This document shows, piece after piece, positions 37,764 through 47,000 of a DNA stretch of 64,000 bases; the first letter of the stretch is position 1; the number at the start of each line of letters is the position of its first letter. The stretch is from Armatimonadota bacterium (lineage in GTDB: Bacteria; Armatimonadota; HRBIN16). A program made the position numbers and the translations under genes. The notes below the pieces were generated by a model. That model was not told the origin of the DNA, ran no database searches, and saw nothing but the letters and a program-made list of their open reading frames with translations. The stretch is from NCBI GenBank assembly GCA_026003195.1, contig BPGU01000001.1, forward strand, positions 310,001 to 374,000. The letters are read 5' to 3'.

Positions 37764-39212
37764 ATGATGACCATCGTTGGCTTAGGGGCAGGGAACCCTT
37801 CTGCGTTGTCTCAGCAGGCATGGGAGGTGCTGCGTTCCGGACAGCCAGTGTGGTTGCGTACGGCGATACATCCCACGGTAAACGCCCTCCAAGAGGCTGG
37901 CATCTCCTTCCAGTCCTTCGACTCCCTCTATGAGCAGGCGGAGAGCTTTGAGACGCTGTATGCGCAAATCGTAGAGCAACTGCTTGCTCTGGCTCAGGGG
38001 GGAGATATCGTCTACGCTGTGCCGGGGCACCCGCTGGTGGGAGAGGAGAGTGTGCGCCTGCTGCTGGAAAGGGCGCGTGAGCGGGGGATACAGGTGCGCA
38101 TCGTCGGCAGTAGCGGCTTTCTGGAGCCGACGCTGGAAGCACTGGGGTTATGCGTTACCGATGGGTTACAGGTCATCGATGCGCTCTGTGCGTCGCGCTT
38201 TCCGCCTGACCAGTCCATGCACGTGCTATACTATCAGGTGTACGACCCGTTCGTGGCTTCCGACCTGAAGCTGTCCTTGATGCGCTACTATCCCGATGAA
38301 CATCCGGTGCACGTCGTGCGTGCAGCGGGTGTTGCTGGGGAACAGCGAGTGCAAATCGTGCCCCTTTACCAGCTGGATCGTGTGTCCGTAGACCACCTGA
38401 CCAGCGTGTATGTGCCGCCGCTACCCGCCGATGACCGTCGGGATTTCGCTGGGCTGGTGCATATTGTGGCGCGGCTGCGCGGACCGGGCGGTTGTCCCTG
38501 GGATAGAGAGCAGACGCATGAGAGCCTGCGTCCCTACTTGCTGGAAGAGGCTTACGAGGTGCTGGACGCCATGAACACAGGCGACGACGCCAAGCTATGC
38601 GAAGAGCTGGGAGATGTGCTGCTGCAGGTGGTGCTGCACGCGCAGCTGGCGAACGAGGAGAGCCGTTTCGACATTCAGGACGTCGTGTGCCAGCAGTGTG
38701 AAAAGCTGGTGCGGCGACATCCGCACGTCTTTGGGGATGTGCAGGTAGCAGATAGCGCAGAGGTGTTGCGCAACTGGGAACGCATCAAGGCGGAGGAGAA
38801 CAACCACACGCCGAAGCAGTCGGTAATGGACGGCGTGATACCCTCTTTGCCTGCGCTGGTGTTTGCCATGGAGGTCTCCAAGCGGGCGGTGAAGGTGGGT
38901 TTCGAGTGGCCCAACTTGCAGGGTGTGCTGGAGAAGTTCCGTGAGGAGCAGGAAGAGCTGGCGGAAGCCATCGCACAGGGTGATAGAGCGCGTATCGAGG
39001 CAGAAATCGGTGATTTGCTGTTCACGCTGGTGAACATCGCACGACACCTGAAGGTAGATGCCGAACAGGCGCTTCATGCGATGGTGCGACGATTCATTGT
39101 ACGCTTCCAGCAGATGGAGGCAATGGCACGCGAGCAGGGCAAGCAGCTGGAGCACCTGAGTCTGGAGGAATGGGATGCGCTTTGGGAGGCGGCGAAGCGC
39201 CATTCGGAGTGA
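37764..39212 (+). CDS. mazG: MazG-type nucleoside triphosphate pyrophosphohydrolase with YabN-like N-domain
   Basis: A 482-residue two-domain protein. The N-terminal part (about 1-210) is a tetrapyrrole-methylase-like fold (MMTIVGLGAGNP, YAVPGHPLVGEESVRLL), and the C-terminal part is tandem MazG: LRGPGGCPWDREQTHESLRP, EEAYEVLDAM, CEELGDVLLQVVLHAQ and EEQEELAEAIAQGD. MazG hydrolyses NTPs, cleansing the pool of aberrant nucleotides; the fusion matches B. subtilis YabN. A GTG at 37725 is a longer start, but MMTIVGLG is the conserved N-terminus. GGGAGG at 37741-37746 is rather far (17 bases) from the ATG, so the start is uncertain. Confidence 0.92.
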   Translation: MMTIVGLGAGNPSALSQQAWEVLRSGQPVWLRTAIHPTVNALQEAGISFQSFDSLYEQAESFETLYAQIVEQLLALAQGGDIVYAVPGHPLVGEESVRLLLERARERGIQVRIVGSSGFLEPTLEALGLCVTDGLQVIDALCASRFPPDQSMHVLYYQVYDPFVASDLKLSLMRYYPDEHPVHVVRAAGVAGEQRVQIVPLYQLDRVSVDHLTSVYVPPLPADDRRDFAGLVHIVARLRGPGGCPWDREQTHESLRPYLLEEAYEVLDAMNTGDDAKLCEELGDVLLQVVLHAQLANEESRFDIQDVVCQQCEKLVRRHPHVFGDVQVADSAEVLRNWERIKAEENNHTPKQSVMDGVIPSLPALVFAMEVSKRAVKVGFEWPNLQGVLEKFREEQEELAEAIAQGDRARIEAEIGDLLFTLVNIARHLKVDAEQALHAMVRRFIVRFQQMEAMAREQGKQLEHLSLEEWDALWEAAKRHSE

Positions 39213-39344
39213 GAAGAGCAACCCGTCGCAGCCCGGTAACCTCCAGAGGGCATCTTACCTCTCGGAGCAGTTCGGCATCAGGTATCTGTGTGCATCATGG
39301 TGACTGTTCTGGCGATTGCGTTGCCCACAGGGTACATAGAACGC

Positions 39345-40379
39345 TCACATCCGAACAAACGCCTTCACCACGCCGTCTCGATACTCCACGGCGGTATCGA
39401 ACGCCTGCTGACACTGAGCCATCGGGAAGATGTGCGTTGCCAGCCGCGATAGCGGTACTCTGCCCTGCACCACCAGCGTCATCGCCCGTTTCAGAGTGAG
39501 GCGAGAGCGACGCACCATGAGAACACTCAAACCTTTGCGTCGGGCGGCGGAGCCTTCCAACCGGACGTGTCCCGCAGGGTTGGTTCCTATTATCAGGCAC
39601 TTCGCGCCGGGCGCGGCGATTTGTGCCGTTTGCCACTGGGTATCGTCTACCCCCGCACATTCGAACACGTAGTCGAAGCCCCTGCCACTGGTAAAGCGTC
39701 GCGCTTCCGCGACTACATCGGTTTGTGCGGCGTGCACCACTTCGTCCGCGCCCAGCTCCCGTGCCAGATTCAGCCGATGCTCCAGCAAGTCGGTGCAGAA
39801 GAGAGGATGTATCCCCATCTGCTCCAGAATCATCAGCACGCATAGCCCCAGCGTGCCGCAGCCTAATATCGCTGCCGAAGTGCCTGTGCGCACCTTGCCC
39901 AGGTCTACCGCGTGCAGTGCGATTGCCAGAGGCTCCAGCAATACCGCTTCGGCGTCGCTCAGGGTGTCGGGCACCGGCTCCAGCAGGTGCGCGGGATGGG
40001 CAATGCGTTCCTGCATGGCGCCCGCTTTCGGAGGTAAGCCCAGAAAAAGATGATTCGGACAGAGGTTGAGGTCGCCGCGCAGGCAGAACTCACAGCGCAG
40101 GCAGGGTATCGCCGGCTCTATCGCCACCCGCCTGCCGAGAAGATGTGCGTATTCTGAAGAGGTGACTTCCTCCACAATGCCCATCGCCTCATGTCCCAGC
40201 ACAAAAGGCAACGATGCCCTGGCCTCGCCGATGGCGCCGTCGCGGAACAGGTGCAGGTCGGAACCGCAGATGCCTACCTGCAGTACGCGCACCAGCGCGT
40301 CCCCCACCTGTGGTGACGGCTCGGGTACCGAAAGGCACTCCACCTGACGTATACCGGTGAGGCAGACCGAAGATTGCAC
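39345..40379 (-). CDS. Zinc-dependent alcohol/polyol dehydrogenase
   Basis: A 344-residue medium-chain dehydrogenase. The catalytic zinc ligands are in ICGSDLH and LGHEAMG; the structural zinc cysteines are CLRCEFCLRGDLNLC; the Rossmann motif is ILGCGTLGLCVL with an acidic residue after (CTDLLEHR). NAD-dependent oxidation of a sugar alcohol or similar is expected. I take GTG at 40379, with GAGGAGG 9 bases upstream, over GTG at 40403. The last 26 codons reappear almost unchanged as a remnant at 54157-54237. It is followed upstream by the M20 dipeptidase on the same strand, 47 bp away. Confidence 0.9.
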   Translation of the reverse strand: MQSSVCLTGIRQVECLSVPEPSPQVGDALVRVLQVGICGSDLHLFRDGAIGEARASLPFVLGHEAMGIVEEVTSSEYAHLLGRRVAIEPAIPCLRCEFCLRGDLNLCPNHLFLGLPPKAGAMQERIAHPAHLLEPVPDTLSDAEAVLLEPLAIALHAVDLGKVRTGTSAAILGCGTLGLCVLMILEQMGIHPLFCTDLLEHRLNLARELGADEVVHAAQTDVVAEARRFTSGRGFDYVFECAGVDDTQWQTAQIAAPGAKCLIIGTNPAGHVRLEGSAARRKGLSVLMVRRSRLTLKRAMTLVVQGRVPLSRLATHIFPMAQCQQAFDTAVEYRDGVVKAFVRM

Positions 40380-40426
40380 GGTAGATATCCTCCTCTCCTG
40401 CACCCGTTATCACACTCTGTCGTGAC

Positions 40427-41806
40427 TCACTGCGCCAGTTCGTACAGTATCCGTGCGTAGATGAGCGTAATCTTCTGCAAGGTGCTTACCGCGATACGCT
40501 CATCGGGTTCGTGCGCTGCACCATCGCCGTCAAACCCTGTGCCGATAGCCACGATGTTTTGCGTGGCGCGGGCGTAGGTGCCACCTCCCATCGTCTTCGG
40601 TGGACTGTCGTCGCCGGTCTCTTCGCGGTACACCCGCAGGATGGTCTGCAGGAAAGGCGTCTCCAGCGGCACGTAAAGCGGCGCAATGCCGAAGTGACCG
40701 GCGAGCGAAAACCCTGTCGCCCCGATGGTTGTCTGCAGTTGATTCAGCAAGTCGTCCAGCGTCCACGTGACCGGGTAGCGTACGTTCACCGTACACTTCA
40801 CCTTTGAGCCGTCGTACTCAAACACTCCCAGGTTCGTCGTGGTCGCCCCCGACACTTCGTCGCTGTGCGCGATACCCAATGCAGAACCGTCCACGCTGTT
40901 TGCCCAGTCGCGTACGGTGCTCAGCCATGTGGCTTCTTCGGGCAGGTTCAACGGTTTCAGCGCATCCAGCAGCTTCGCCACCGCGTTCACTCCCTCCTCA
41001 GGTGAACTACCATGCGCCGATTTGCCTCGTGCCGTGACCAGCACGCCGTCCTCTTCGGAGGTGGTGACTATCTCTTCGAGACCTGCCAGCGCGCTCTGGA
41101 TGGCTCCAATCTGTTCATCCGTCGCCTGCACAAAGGCTTCTGCGCGGTCCGGCACCATATTCGCCCGCTCTCCGCCGCGCGCCCACGCGATACGGGGAGT
41201 ATTCCCCGAACGGGTCACAGACTTTTCCAGCTGCAGGTTGACAATGCCTTTCTCGGCGTAGATGAGGGGCCAGCCTCCGTCAGGGGTGAAACCGCACGAG
41301 GGTCGTTCTGGTTCCTGCTGGAAGTAGTATTTCATGCACTCCCAGCCGCTCTCTTCATCTCCGCCCACAATCAGACGGATGCGCTTGCGAATGGGCAAAC
41401 CCAGTTCTCGAATAGCTCGCGCTGCGTACATAACGGCAACAGTGGGACCTTTATCGTCTTGTGCACCGCGTGCGTAGATGTAGCCATCGCGCAGCACGCC
41501 TTCGAAGGGGGGCACGCTCCAGCCGTTGCCGGGCGGCACCACGTCCACGTGGCTGAGGGTGGCCACCATCTCATCGCCCTCGCCCATCTCCAGATGCAGG
41601 GCATAGCCGTCGTAGTCCTTCGTACGGAAGCCGTATCGCTCGCCGAACTCCAGCACACGGTCAAAAGCACAGCGAACGCCCAGCCCGAAAGGCGCCAGGG
41701 GCAACGGGTGGCTTTTCACGCTCTCACACTGCAGCAGCGTGCGCAGGTCGGTGACCATCTCTTCGGTGTGTTCTTCTATCCAGCGTTGCAAGGCATCACG
41801 TGCCAT
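40427..41806 (-). CDS. M20 family dipeptidase (PepV/Sapep type)
   Basis: A 459-residue metallopeptidase of family M20. Zinc ligands and catalytic residues are seen in LSHVDVVPPGNGW (His, Asp), RGAQDDKGPTVA (Asp), VGGDEESGWEC (catalytic Glu plus ligand) and TPDGGWPLIYAEKG. The lid domain lies between. These enzymes cleave short dipeptides such as Xaa-His and are cytoplasmic. ATG at 41806 has GGAGGG 10 bases upstream, which is more convincing than the longer frame to 41884. It is oriented with the downstream dehydrogenase and the upstream GH99-like gene. Confidence 0.92.
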   Translation of the reverse strand: MARDALQRWIEEHTEEMVTDLRTLLQCESVKSHPLPLAPFGLGVRCAFDRVLEFGERYGFRTKDYDGYALHLEMGEGDEMVATLSHVDVVPPGNGWSVPPFEGVLRDGYIYARGAQDDKGPTVAVMYAARAIRELGLPIRKRIRLIVGGDEESGWECMKYYFQQEPERPSCGFTPDGGWPLIYAEKGIVNLQLEKSVTRSGNTPRIAWARGGERANMVPDRAEAFVQATDEQIGAIQSALAGLEEIVTTSEEDGVLVTARGKSAHGSSPEEGVNAVAKLLDALKPLNLPEEATWLSTVRDWANSVDGSALGIAHSDEVSGATTTNLGVFEYDGSKVKCTVNVRYPVTWTLDDLLNQLQTTIGATGFSLAGHFGIAPLYVPLETPFLQTILRVYREETGDDSPPKTMGGGTYARATQNIVAIGTGFDGDGAAHEPDERIAVSTLQKITLIYARILYELAQ

Positions 41807-41898
41807 GTGGTCTATCCCTCCTTGTGTTTGCCATTTGGGCAGAGACGCGCTGTTTCCCTGCTGCCAGACAGATTCGCCTGCCATCCCATCCCCACGGT

Positions 41899-42924
41899 TC
41901 AGGTGCGCAACACTCTGCCCACTGCCTCCACGCGCCGGATGTCAGGTTTACCATCTGCACCTAACGTCGGGCACAGCCAGCCGCCTTCGTCATGTTCGTT
42001 CCAGGCGTACGCGATGACCGCGTTTGCCTCGCAGCGTTCGCCGTGTGTCCGCACAAAATCCAGAACCTCCTTGACCGCTAGAGCACACTGTTCCGGGGTA
42101 AACGTCTGGTAATGTTCCGGTCCGGGCTGGTGCCAGGGAACGGGTGTATCCACACGCGGCCGGGGATCCCATCCCCACGATACCAGAGGTATCGCCTGAC
42201 CGACATCCACCATCTGCTGCCACAGTCTCTGCATCTCCCGGAGAGCCTGCTCAAAGGGTGCGCCCTCCCGAGTGCCGCCAGGTAGCGCATAGGCGGAGAT
42301 AGCGTCTGCGCCGATCGCACGGCGTGTCTGTTCTGCCTCACGCGGCACAAAATACATCACGGCAATGTAGGGATTGCCTGCGCCGGCGCGCACGGAGACG
42401 GTCCGAAGAGAGTCCACCGCTCGCCGAAAGGCGTCTATGCTTCCCCACTGTTGCAACACCCATCGGTTCTCATGTGTCAGCAGATACAGGAGCGGGCGGT
42501 CACCCACCACGCGCTGGTAATGTGGCAGGCGGAAATAGCCTACCAACCGACGCACCATGCGGTGATAACCGTCCGGTCCATCAAACCGCTCCCATTCCAC
42601 GATGTTGCAAAAACGCAATCCGTGATCGGGCGGCATTTCTACGAAACGGCGCAGAGGCAGAGAGAGCGGATGGTGCTCAGGATATGTGACGAAAGCCCAG
42701 TAGTCCAGTCCAGCCCTGCGCGCATACGCAATCTCCTGTTCCAAAACGCCTGGACGGTCGCCGCGGATGCGGATGGAACCATTCTTTCCCACCTGGGCGA
42801 ACCACGGCAGGCGGAAACGGTACTGCGGCGGCGAGAGAGTGTTTTCCACCGCTTTACCCACCTCGCTGAGCTCACCGTGCCAGGCATCCCAGCGGATAGC
42901 TCCTACCAGTGCTCTGCGTAGCAT
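41899..42924 (-). CDS. GH99-like / WbsX-family protein
   Basis: A 341-residue protein of the glycoside hydrolase 99-like group: the N-terminal barrel strand AIRWDAWHG, WFAQVGKN, ARRAGLDYWAFVTYPEH, RPLLYLL and C-terminal VIAYAWNEHDEGGWLCPT, in which the acidic pair NEHDEGG is characteristic. Related domains occur in endo-mannosidases and in WbsX proteins linked to polysaccharide synthesis. No signal peptide. The catalytic specificity is unknown. It is upstream of the dipeptidase on the same strand (92 bp gap). Confidence 0.8.
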   Translation of the reverse strand: MLRRALVGAIRWDAWHGELSEVGKAVENTLSPPQYRFRLPWFAQVGKNGSIRIRGDRPGVLEQEIAYARRAGLDYWAFVTYPEHHPLSLPLRRFVEMPPDHGLRFCNIVEWERFDGPDGYHRMVRRLVGYFRLPHYQRVVGDRPLLYLLTHENRWVLQQWGSIDAFRRAVDSLRTVSVRAGAGNPYIAVMYFVPREAEQTRRAIGADAISAYALPGGTREGAPFEQALREMQRLWQQMVDVGQAIPLVSWGWDPRPRVDTPVPWHQPGPEHYQTFTPEQCALAVKEVLDFVRTHGERCEANAVIAYAWNEHDEGGWLCPTLGADGKPDIRRVEAVGRVLRT

Positions 42925-43009
42925 CGATAGCCTCCAGAGTGCTATTGCCCCGGTATAATGATGAGATTCTCCTTCTCATCTGTCTCCCGATCGGACACCT
43001 CGCAGATGA

Positions 43010-43711
43010 TCATGCCGAACGGGCGGTTAGCATTTCGCGGAAGAAATTTTCCAGGATACGCTTGCCGTCCGGGAATCTCTCGGTATACAGTTCGGGATGG
43101 AACTGCACGCTCACAATCGGCCTCTGCAGATGGCGCATTGCCTGGATACGACACTCAGGGGTGGAAGCCAGCAGTTTGAAACCAGGTGGCAGCTTTTTGA
43201 TCTCGCAATAGTGTGCCTCCCGCACAATGGGCGGGTCGCCGCAACCTTCAAACAGCGGGTCCGGCTCGTGCAGGGTCAGTTCGTAGAAGCCGTTTTCCAT
43301 GAAATATTCCGGGTGGTAGTCGGGGTTGATAATCGGCTCGCCGGGACGGCGCAGACGCATCGGCTCGTCATACAGGCGTTCTGCGGTGCGTAGCGTCCCG
43401 TTGAACAGAAAACCTAACAGCTGGTGACCGCCACAGAAAGCAAGGATGGGAATGTCCTCGAACGTCTCCACAACGTCCGCGACGGGGTAGAAATCCCGCA
43501 CCTCGAAATCCTGAAAAGAGCGTCCAAAACCGCTCAGGATAATGGCTTCAGGTTGCACCTGGCGCACGAAGTCCACGCTGAGCCGGTAGAAAGGCACAGT
43601 CAGGCACCACCTGCCTCCACTGGCTTCTTCCAAGCGCAGGGCGATATGCGTCCATCCCGCAATCGCGCTCTCCCACTCCTCGGGCTGAGAAAAGCAAACG
43701 TAAATCAGCAC
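43010..43711 (-). CDS. Class I glutamine amidotransferase-like protein
   Basis: A 233-residue GATase1 protein. The nucleophile Cys (about 94) is in PILAFCGGHQLLG, and the His/Glu of the triad are in VSVQFHPELYTERF. Such enzymes release ammonia from glutamine for amination or act as gamma-glutamyl hydrolases. GTG at 43711 is preceded by GGAGG with 7 bases spacing and starts at the conserved VLIYVCFSQ strand; the frame extends 12 codons further to 43747 but without support. It stands alone with no synthetase partner nearby. Confidence 0.85.
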   Translation of the reverse strand: MLIYVCFSQPEEWESAIAGWTHIALRLEEASGGRWCLTVPFYRLSVDFVRQVQPEAIILSGFGRSFQDFEVRDFYPVADVVETFEDIPILAFCGGHQLLGFLFNGTLRTAERLYDEPMRLRRPGEPIINPDYHPEYFMENGFYELTLHEPDPLFEGCGDPPIVREAHYCEIKKLPPGFKLLASTPECRIQAMRHLQRPIVSVQFHPELYTERFPDGKRILENFFREMLTARSA

Positions 43712-43930
43712 CTGGATACCTCCTGCATCGGAAACTTGCCACAACATTCCTCATGGTGGAAATAAGCTCCTGCCTTCCTTCCAAAAGGCTTCAGTCCCCT
43801 CCACGCGAGGGAAACATCCATGACTGTTTGCGCGCATACAGGGTCATTGGACCGTGTTGTTTGACTTATAAGATAAATTACAAAACTAATTTTGAAAAAA
43901 ATACGCGAATCCTTCTCTAAACCCTTGTTT

Positions 43931-43946
43931 TGGCACGGATTATGCA
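43931..43946 (+). promoter_or_regulatory. Sigma-54 type promoter of the subtilase gene
   Basis: TGGCACG-GATT-ATGCA matches the -24/-12 consensus TGGCACG-N4-TTGCA except for one base, with the correct 10 bases between the GG and GC doublets. It lies about 130 bp before the protease ATG at 44076, in a 364-bp intergenic region (43712-44075) that is otherwise AT-rich. Transcription would start near 43957. Activation by an enhancer-binding protein is implied; its binding site is not identified. Confidence 0.8.
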
Positions 43947-44075
43947 TATATAGTAATATGGCATGGTAGATTCCATCCGCCGAACATGCCGTGACGCAAA
44001 CAGGGCGAGAACTTGCACTCACCCAGACCGGACTGGGCAGCGAGCGATGCCCTGAAAAGAGGGGAGGTTATCTCC

Positions 44076-47000
44076 ATGAGACTCAACCGCAACCGGCTTC
44101 TGCCTGCGGTGTGGATGTTGATGGTGCTGCCGCTGCTGAGCGTGTCGGCACTGGCGCCGGCACAGCAGGCGAAGAAGCCCAGCTCCGTATCCGGCGTATT
44201 CTATCCTCTTCCGGTTAGCCCGCTCGACATGCTCCTCACTGCACCCGGAATACAACCCCCACTTGTCTATGAAACCTCCGTCGCACACACCCGCCCCGAG
44301 AAAGCCAACCCCAACCGACCTGTCGGTCCCGCATACCTGCAGGAAGGACAGGCTGTGGGCAATGAGGGCGTGGTGGACGCTGGTCGCTTCCCGCTTCCCT
44401 TCGGCACCAAGGGCGAGAAGGTCGCACTGGCGTTCCTCAGCGGAGAGTATATCCCCCCGCCAGGCGAAAAGCTGCAGCCTGCACTGGCGCGGCTGGCGCA
44501 ACAGCGGGCAGCACAACTCTCCGCACAAACCTCCATCACCAAACCTGCAGTGTATGCGCTCATCCTGCTGAACGGCAGGCTGGACGAGGGCTTGCAGGCG
44601 TGGCTTCAGGAGCGCGGGGTGGAACTGCTCGGCTTCTACCCCTACAGTGCCTATCAGGCGCGGATACCGGTGGATGTGCTGAACGCAGTGGCTTCTCATC
44701 CGCAGGTGCGCTGGGTGGGGCAGCCCAACCCGGTGCAGAAGTTAGACCCCGAGTTGCTCTACTTCATGGGCGACGGGACAGGCGAGCGCGTCTGGCTGTA
44801 TGTGAACCTGTTCGGTGCGGATGAAGGCGCGAAGGCAGCTATCGAGAGCATGGCGGCGGAGACGGGTGTGTACGACCCCTCGCTGGGCGTGCTGGCGATA
44901 GTGGCGGACGCGGCGACGGTGAACCGCCTGCTGGACATGGACGCGGTGCTGTTTGTGGAGCCGATACGACAGGCTCACGTGATGCACACTCAATCGCAGG
45001 CATCGATCAACGCCGACCTCTTGTGGTATTACCAGCACGATGGTCGTCCTGAAGGTGGACGCTCCATCAAGGTGGGTGTGATGGACACCGGAGTGCGCAT
45101 CTCGCACCAGGACCTCGCCAACATCCGCTACGGTAGCGCAGGCTACAACCGCACCTCCGAGACACAATGGTATGACGACCAGCATGGTCACGGTACACAT
45201 GTGTCCGGCACCTTCATGGGCGAAGGGCGAGCGCAGTTCCGGTATCGGGGCACGGCGCAGGGTCTGCGAGACACGGATGTAGATGGCTACGACTTTCTGT
45301 TTAGCAAAGTGTTCCGTGCAGACGGACACTCGGAAGGCGACTCTGTCTACCAGGGTCTGCTGGACATGCAGGGCAGAGAGACGCGCTACAAGCGACAGGT
45401 GTTCAACTATAGTGGCGGTGCCAGCGGCACCAACCTGGTCGGTACGGATGCCCAGTCTCGCAAAGTGGATGAGATATTCCAGCAGAACATCGTGCCGGTG
45501 ATTGCTGCTGGCAACGACGGTCCGAACGAGGGAACAGTGGGCTCACCCGGCGTGGCAAAAGGCGCGTTCACCGTGGGTTCTATCTACGATGACGGTGAGA
45601 CGACAGTGGACCAGATGCGCAGTACCTCCTCGCGCGGTCCCACAGGTGACGGACGGGTGAAACCAGACGTGGTCGCCTGCGGTATCTGGATTGACTCGCT
45701 GAGTAACACCAGTGACACCGGATACAACCTCGGCTGGAGCGGCACGTCGATGGCGGCTCCTCATGTGGCTGGGCTGGTGGCGGGGATGATAGGTCACTAC
45801 AACATGACCGCATGGGCAACCAAGTCCACTATCATTGCCAATGCCATCAACCTCGGTCATGCCACCACCGCCCAGGGGCGAGGCAAGGTGGATTCTATGC
45901 TCTCCCACTACGCGATAGACGGCAGCTGGAACACCACTTGGGACTCCAACGGCGGCACCGGCAGCCTCAAGACCATCGACTTCAGCCTGTCCCAGAACGT
46001 GGCTCTGCTGCGTATCGTGCTGGTGTATCCCGACGCGCCCGCCCCATCGGGCGGAAGCGTTGCGCTCAAGAACGACCTCGACCTCTATCTGGACAAGGAG
46101 CCTTTCACCGGAGGAGCCAGCGGGGAATGGTACTCTCTCTCCAGCCGCGACAATGTGGAGGTCATTAACGTCACCAACGCCACCGCAGGCAACTATCGCA
46201 TTAAGGTGTACACCTACTCCCAGAATGAAGGCTCTTCGCAGGCATGGGCGGTGACTCGAAAATACGTGGTCGGCGACACCACCCCGAACGTGACCATCTC
46301 GCTCAGCGCTCCGGTAGCGGTCAGACCCAACGTGAACTTTGACGTTACCGGCACCGCACAAGCGGGATCCTACGTTGCCTCTGGTGTTTTCGGCGACCTC
46401 GATGTGCTGACAGCAGGCGTCACGCTCAACGGTATGACCTACGTGCGTTACGCGCCCGACGGCGCTGAAGAGAGCGTATCCTTCGTGGGCGAAGACGGTA
46501 TGAACCAGGGCAATATCCCTGCAGGATACAGTCGTCGCCTCATCTGGAGCCTGAAGGGAACCACCGAGGGTAGCAAGAGCATCCGTTACGACATCCAGTC
46601 GATCAACGGCGGAACCGCCTCGGTCACCCGCACGGTGATCGTAGACGGCACTGCCCCCACGAACTGGCAGGGCTTCCAGCCCGACTGGACAAACGATCCC
46701 ACACCCAACTGCTCCATCCAGGTGCAGGACACCCTGTCAGGACTGAACACGAGCGAACTGCACTACTGGTACTGGACCGCAGCCACCGGCACGCAGGGAC
46801 CGTTTACCTGCACCACCACCGCTTCCAACGGCTCCACCGCTCTGGAACGCATCACCGCCAGTAACGTGCCCTTCAATCAGGAAGGTGCAACAGGGCAGAA
46901 CCAGATATACTTCCGCGCCTACGACCGAGCGGGCAACTACAGTAGCAGCGGCTGGCAGGTGGTGAAGATAGACCTCACCGAGCCGCAGGACTGGCAGAAC

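Noticed and set aside
38595-39221. Long minus-strand open frame (208 codons) opposite mazG
   Set aside because: It lies wholly antisense to well-conserved MazG domains and its translation is His/Leu/Gln-rich shadow sequence with no motif.
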